A program made the position numbers and the translations under genes. From positions 310,001 through 374,000 of the forward strand of contig RMBW01000001.1 in NCBI GenBank assembly GCA_004009845.1: a stretch of DNA of 64,000 bases, read 5' to 3'. The stretch comes from Davidsoniella eucalypti. Taxonomy: Eukaryota; Ascomycota; Sordariomycetes; Microascales; Ceratocystidaceae. Positions 58,921 through 64,000 of this stretch are shown here, piece after piece; position 1 is the first letter of the stretch, and each line of letters begins with the position of its first letter. Under the pieces are notes generated by a model. It did not search any database. It was not told the DNA's origin and was given only the letters and a program-made list of their open reading frames with translations.

Positions 58921-59802
58921 GTAGTCATGTAGTGTAGTAGAGGCAACAGAAACAGGACAACGAAAAAAGAGAGTATTTTCTGATGGAAACAGACAGACAG
59001 GCTAGAGGTTTGGTAGAGAGTCAACGAACTGCGCAACGATCCTGTAATCACTTTTATTATGTAGTCCTGAATTATCCCAAAAAAAAAGAGATAAAAAGTG
59101 GTATACAGATGTACATGATACTGACTCTTCAGCAAACAACTTTAGGGACTTGGCTCGATAAAAGCGCCCCGAATAAAGCGATACTTGGAAAAGAAGAAGA
59201 AAGGGAGGCGTTTGTCCTGGAACTACTCCAAGATAAAACAACATAAAAAGAAAATCAAAAGAAAAAAAAGTCTTCTTCTACTCAAACTGTCGGCGACCTG
59301 GTCCTAGTCACTTGTAGTCTGTGAACGGCAATCACTTTCTATTCTCTTGTGTTCCCTCTTCCAGGTTCCTCGTGATAAGACGATCACAGACCTATGTAAG
59401 AGAAGCAAGTACCTACTACTACACAGTCCTGCTACTTACGCTCTCAGTTTCCTCTCTTGTCGCTAAAGAGGAAAAAGAAAAAAAAGAAATAAAAGCGACA
59501 CCTTTCCACCTCCATATAATAATCTACATCATCCCGCCCTCGGACTGTCCCCTCCAACCTGCACCTCATCTTCTTCTCGGGTCTTCATCAACACAAGCCC
59601 AACACAGCTCGAGCCTTAAGAAACAACATCCGGCCGTCTTCTGTTGGATACTGTCTTGATATCTGTTTTCCTTCCTTTCTTTCTCCTTCCCACCCAGCTA
59701 GCTAAGCCGACTCATAACCAGCCGCCTCAGCGCCTATTACCCTTTTTGCTTTCCTCCCACCAATCTCTCTTGATCGTTTCTCCCTATATATTCTCGCCTA
59801 CA
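58921..59802. other. Leader/promoter region of the Rax1-like gene
   Basis: Non-coding. From about 59400 the plus strand is strongly CT-rich, typical of a fungal promoter and 5' leader. A 112-codon frame (59321-59659) ends 143 bp before the start codon; it may be an upstream ORF or an effect of the pyrimidine bias. Confidence 0.5.
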
Positions 59803-61249
59803 ATGTTCTTCATCCGACTTCCCGACTGGATGACCTGGTACCAGCGTCCAGACTACAGAGACATCCGCGAGTATGCCCGCAATATCGGAGAGGGCGTTCG
59901 TGTTCCTAGCCCCGAAGGCCGCGCTAAGAATGCCGTGCCCAACAACCTGCGTCTCGAGCGCGTCCTAGACAACAAGACATGCAGCCCTATGTCGCTGTAC
60001 GACTTCTACATGTTCCTCAAGTACATTGAGTACTCTCCCGAGAACCTCGAGTTCTACATGTGGTATGTTTATGATGAACCAAAATAGTCGACTGAGAGTC
60101 GTGATCGTATCGACAAGCTGGCCTAACACATTCTCCGTATAGGTATAAGAACTATGAGTCTAAGCACTCGAGAAGTAGACCCTCGTCCATGAAGGCGTCT
60201 ATTGCGCCGTCTAATGCGAGCATGACCGAGCTCAATGACGGCGGCATGTCATCGGCCAAGAGCGACTCGGACGGAACTGCCTGCGAGGACGAAGAGACCG
60301 ATGCCAACTACACTGTTGACCCCGAAGTTGGTAAGTTCCATGACACTCGCTAAGCCGTACACTTGGACAACAACCACTAACATCGCCGTTCCCAGCCAAT
60401 GTCACCCTCGAACAGATCGCAGACCTGATCGGCCGCCAGGCTATGTGCGGTGCTGGCTCATGCGAGATCTCGCTGGCCAACCGCCTCAAGGACGCTGTCC
60501 GCGGCATTATTCCCGGTGCCGAGAAGCCCACCAACGACAACCCTCTCAACATCATCACCAACACCCGTGGCATCCGTGCCGAGCTCAATGCCGTCATCAA
60601 CATGTTCCTGCTTCCCGGCTCGGAGAAGGAGCTCAACATCCCGCCTGGCATGCGCGATACTGCCCTGGCCCAGCTACAGCACAGCACAGACCCGGCTCAT
60701 CTCGCTGCTATCGCTGACCACGTCTACCTGCTACTTCGTAACTGCTCGCACCGCAACTTTGTCCGTGTCGGTCTTGGCAACGGCTCGTTCGAGACTCTGT
60801 GCAGTAGTATCCTGCTCGGTATCTGCCTGACTGCCAGTGCTTTCCTCGTCCTCTTCCTGCGTGCCTTTGGTACGCCCTCTATCGGCTCCCACTCCATGTT
60901 CGAAACCTTTGCTTCTTGGCCTCTGTGGTGTATCGGCATGGCGTTCCTACTGGCTGGTCTTCGTGGTTCGTGCTTCTTCTTGCTCATGTTCAGTCGTCGC
61001 CAGGCGCTTCCGTGGGAACGCTTCGATGACTCGGCCTCTATCACATCCAACAAGAGCGGGCTGATGAAGCGCATCGGCCGCCACATGATCTTTGATCGTA
61101 AGCTCAAGGTCAAGGACGGACAGCTACGTAAGCTCCAGCACCGCATCATCGTCCAGTCTCTGTGTGGCGGCTCGTTGTTTGCATCCCTATGCGTGCTAGT
61201 CTTCATCTTCCTGCCCATCTGGAAGGAGACCTACAAGCACCAGTCCTAA
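59803..61249 (+). CDS. Rax1-like RGS-domain membrane protein
   Basis: CDS join(59803..60062,60143..60330,60396..61249), 433 residues, introns of 80 and 65 nt with CTAAC branch sites; junctions restore FYMWYKNYE and PEVANVTL. The N-terminal half is an RGS-like domain interrupted by a Ser/Asp-rich insert (SMTELND... to about residue 145). It begins TCSPMSLYDFYMFLKYIE and resumes at LNAVINMFLLPGSEKELNIP. Three hydrophobic segments follow at about 284-305, 325-347 and 402-425. RGS fold, three C-terminal transmembrane helices and about 435 residues match yeast Rax1, which with Rax2 marks bud sites; in filamentous fungi relatives are assigned to G-protein regulation and polarity. The start is the first in-frame ATG (TACAATG context) after a CT-rich leader. 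Confidence 0.88.
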
Positions 61250-62887
61250 GATCACATCGCCTCGGATATTTCCTGCTTTGTTTGACTTCCCTCGTTCTTT
61301 TCTTTGTTTCTCAAAATCCGGACACTTTGTCAGCAAGGCCGGGCCTATCTTTTTTTCCTTCGTCATGACTTTCGTTTCTGCACTGCGCTGTATTGTCCAC
61401 CATTCCCGCTTTGTCGTCTCTCTCTCCTTTGTCTTTCTCTTATCTTCTACTCTTCGATCGCTATTATTACTACTTCTATCACTTTGGTCGGGCTTCTGTC
61501 TTTTGATTATCACTACTTACTATCACTGGTGCGGGTTGGCCTCGCACCATGGCGTGGCGTTATTCGGTGTTTAAGCGTTCTATCTACGGGTAGTTTCGCA
61601 AATGTTGGGATCGTGCTTTTTGCTGTTTTGTTTTCATACTTGGGTACTTTGGCTTGTTTTATTGAATGTCTTCAAACATCTTCTCATTCGTCGCTTCGCC
61701 TACGTACTATCTCACGTTATGGTCGGCTCTATTTTCCCTTCAGTTTTCTTGTACATAGCTTCATATACATACACCTTTTAGTTTTTACCTGTTTACGACT
61801 TTGTCTACTGTCGGATATATAAACCACATGTCTGCTTGATCTGCTCGTTGTACCTTTGATATATGGTTATACATGGTAGCTTGGTATAGTTCGGTGTGTC
61901 TGTCTTGTATACATGTCACGTGTTTTGTAACCGTAGACAGACACAATCAGCGCTTATCCCTCTTTGAACGTTGTTACTACTTAGCTATATAAGTATACTG
62001 CCCTTGTTACTACGCCGTTGTCTTATTGTCACAAATGACTATGTAGGTTCGACTGTCTGTGGGTTCAAAGCGCTGATCCTGCCAGGCGCGATAGTACCAG
62101 GTTTTCTACTGCAACTGCTTCCCAAACTTCCTAAACCAGATGTTTGCTGTGACTGTGGAGAGAGAGATCGGCGTATGTAATTACAAATACCAAAATCCAA
62201 ACCCTGATCGTAGCATTGAGGGTTCTCTGGCTTGTTAGCAAGGTGGGCCGGGATCGTTGCGCTCAGCCTTTCTCATCTTGAAAGAGAAAATGTCGACAGG
62301 GGCTAGCTTCACATATGTATCTGTCAGTATCTTGCACTGGTTGATCTCGCTTTTCTGGGCATAAGTCTTCTTTTTTCTGAGCATGTTGTATGCTACAAAA
62401 GAAGCTCCTCGTATAAGTCGCACAGATATACATACACAGTAGATCATACATCGAGGATCGACTAGTATAGGCTAAATGCTTGTTTATTCACTTTTGTGTC
62501 AAAAGGCTATTGTACTTCTGTTCTATCTACCCTGTTAGAAACTCTACGGTATGCTTGCTACAGATTCTTAACTTTGGGGCACCCATCTTCGGTACGTCAC
62601 TTATAGCGTATCTTTGGTTCACCAAGTCTTGGTTGAAGTCGTCATTAAGAGCTTGCAGGCCGATAAAAACATTCGCCACGACAGCGATAAAAAACATGTT
62701 GATAGTGGTTCATGGAACTATATTGATCATTGCGGCCCGAGATGAAATCAGGCTAGGTTATTTAATCAGTAGCCTAGGTAAGAAAACAAGAGGAAAGAAG
62801 ATTAGAATAGTAATCCAACATTATTAGTCATCAATGTCATCATCATCACTGAGGGCAATATACAATGCGTCCCAGCACCAATCCTAT
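61250..62887. other. Spacer between convergent genes
   Basis: The first 600 bp are T-rich 3' UTR of the Rax1-like gene. The remainder has no gene. Both flanking genes end toward it. Confidence 0.55.
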
Positions 62888-64000
62888 CTACATAACCGAG
62901 CATGACGACAACAGGCTAAAGTTATAGTTGTTCTGGCATTGGTCAATGTACCCAGACTCTTCAGCTGTGCCAGCTAGCATCGAGTGTTTTCTCACCAGAC
63001 CCGATATCCGCAGCGTCTGCTCACCACCCTCGTGCCACCACCGCAGCTTTTGCAACAACACACCGCCCCCATTGACGATTCCCGAGGCACCATCACCTGT
63101 TACGGTTGTGGCTGTAGCAGCAAGGCCCCCCGGATGCTCGTCGCCTTCACCGTCATCTACAGTGATCTCCCACTTGCCTGAAGACACTTCAACCACGGAC
63201 TCATCGCGCGAGAAATGGAACTCCGGTAGAAACACAATAGTTGGAGCCTCCGGTATTGCCGGTGCCTGGGCATTGACTGTGAGAGTGAAGACACAACCCC
63301 GCATATCAAAACCGTATTGAGTGACCTTGCCAGCAACGAATGTCGGTGTTGGCCGGACAAAGGCCTCGGCTGCCCGATAACCTGGTGCGTTCGTAAGCGA
63401 CGGGTCGCGTCTAGCACTCGACTCTGTTGACATGATGGAGGGGTTATTTAATTTGTGCTTGAGGTTGGCTGGCGTCACAGTGACTTCTTCGGCGGCAGCA
63501 TCGCGGGCGGCAGCGGAAGCTTGTGCGGGAGTTGAAGGCCGAGCTTCATCCTCCGAAGAAGCGCCGTTGGGTGGTGTGGTGTCGGGGTTAGAAGTAGTGG
63601 TCTTGTTAAGGTCTACGTTGGAACCGAGAGCAATCGAACTTCGCGGAACTGAACTAACTGGGAGGGGCTTGTCATCGAGGGAAAAGATGCTCAGATCCTC
63701 ACCATTCCATTGATCACCGCGCGGATGGTCATTGGTTGCCGTATATACCCACAAGCAGTGGCCTTCTAATAGCGCTCCCTCTACTCCATAGTAGTTGGCG
63801 TCAAGCGCTGCTAGCTGGCTGCTGTAGTCGCCGGTCTTGTATGCCTGTTTGTCATCCATATCGTATGGAATTCCAAACTCTGACATCAAACATGGGTGGT
63901 TTCCCATGCGGTCGATACCTTCTTGTCTTAGGCCCGCCATTTGGTCCTTGAAGCAGTTGCGAATCGCTGTCTCTCCTATACGGACGGCAAAAGCGGGATG
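62888..64000 (-). CDS. GH5 (subfamily 12-like) sterylglucosidase/glucosylceramidase, 3' part
   Basis: Partial: 371 codons visible, open to the right edge without intron, stop TAG at 62888-62890. It contains the family's nucleophile region CLMSEFGIPYDMDD (Glu in SEFG), then KTGDYSSQ, LEGHCLWVYTATNDH and GDQWNGEDLSIFS, the end of the (beta/alpha)8 barrel. A C-terminal beta-sandwich follows (FDMRGCVFTLTV, IVFLPEFHFS, KLRWWHEGGEQTLRISG). This layout is that of fungal EGCrP/Egh1-type enzymes, which hydrolyse steryl-beta-glucosides or glucosylceramide in the cytosol or vacuole. A 60-70 residue Ala/Pro/Ser-rich insert (ASSEDEARPSTPAQASAAAR) sits between the two domains. The catalytic acid/base lies outside the window. 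Substrate choice between steryl-glucoside and glucosylceramide cannot be decided from this part. Confidence 0.9.
   Translation of the reverse strand, partial: HPAFAVRIGETAIRNCFKDQMAGLRQEGIDRMGNHPCLMSEFGIPYDMDDKQAYKTGDYSSQLAALDANYYGVEGALLEGHCLWVYTATNDHPRGDQWNGEDLSIFSLDDKPLPVSSVPRSSIALGSNVDLNKTTTSNPDTTPPNGASSEDEARPSTPAQASAAARDAAAEEVTVTPANLKHKLNNPSIMSTESSARRDPSLTNAPGYRAAEAFVRPTPTFVAGKVTQYGFDMRGCVFTLTVNAQAPAIPEAPTIVFLPEFHFSRDESVVEVSSGKWEITVDDGEGDEHPGGLAATATTVTGDGASGIVNGGGVLLQKLRWWHEGGEQTLRISGLVRKHSMLAGTAEESGYIDQCQNNYNFSLLSSCSVM

Noticed and set aside
1..64000. CRISPR arrays, operons, integrons or bacterial-type defence systems
   Set aside because: No repeat-spacer array or bacterial gene organisation is seen. 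The gene structure, introns and families are those of a filamentous fungus.

Overview
The window is nuclear DNA of a filamentous ascomycete (Pezizomycotina, probably a Sordariomycete). Short spliceosomal introns (56-196 nt) carry GTANGT-type donors and CTAAC-like branch sites. There is an initiator tRNA-Met of eukaryotic type. The gene families are typically fungal: cerato-platanin, a Crh-type GH16 wall enzyme, a Rax1-type RGS membrane protein and a fungal GH5 sterylglucosidase/glucosylceramidase. Coding exons are clearly more GC-rich than the AT-rich spacers. Gene density is low, with about ten genes in 64 kb and spacers up to 12 kb. The species cannot be named from the sequence alone.

Layout. 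198-668 (+) is a secreted cerato-platanin, facing a half-length MetE/UROD-like methyltransferase at 956-2344 (-). 4038-10482 (-) is a 2,124-residue Sec7+PH Arf-GEF. A 12.3-kb desert follows and contains a 92-bp retrotransposon 3' end flanked by an 11-bp target-site duplication (13372-13485). 22821-25052 (+) is an intronless nuclear zinc-finger protein. A second desert holds a 57-bp hairpin-plus-A-tail insertion flanked by perfect 15-bp repeats (29377-29463), a probable 88-residue membrane protein (29933-30199, -), and a GC-rich island with six GGGTCT motifs (31405-31590). 32277-33669 (-) is a GPI-anchored Crh transglycosylase. The next spacer carries a decayed, 5'-truncated non-LTR retrotransposon (39105 to about 40590, -) with recognisable RT and RNase H remnants. 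Then come a GT25-like type II membrane glycosyltransferase (42234-43813, +), initiator tRNA-Met (44719-44790, -), a secreted DUF1524/HNH-type nuclease (48650-49377, +), a 10-kb spacer, the Rax1-like RGS protein (59803-61249, +), and the 3' part of a GH5 glucosidase (62888 to the window edge, -).

How it fits together. There is no biosynthetic cluster or operon-like unit, and most genes are independent housekeeping or surface functions. Four products act at the cell surface or outside: cerato-platanin, the Crh enzyme, the secreted nuclease and Rax1. The Arf-GEF, GT25 and sterylglucosidase/glucosylceramidase-like enzyme act in secretion, glycosylation or lipid turnover. The most unusual material is non-coding: two remnants sharing one 3' end of the same non-LTR element, a tiny TSD-flanked hairpin retroposon-like insertion, and the iterated-motif island near 31.5 kb.
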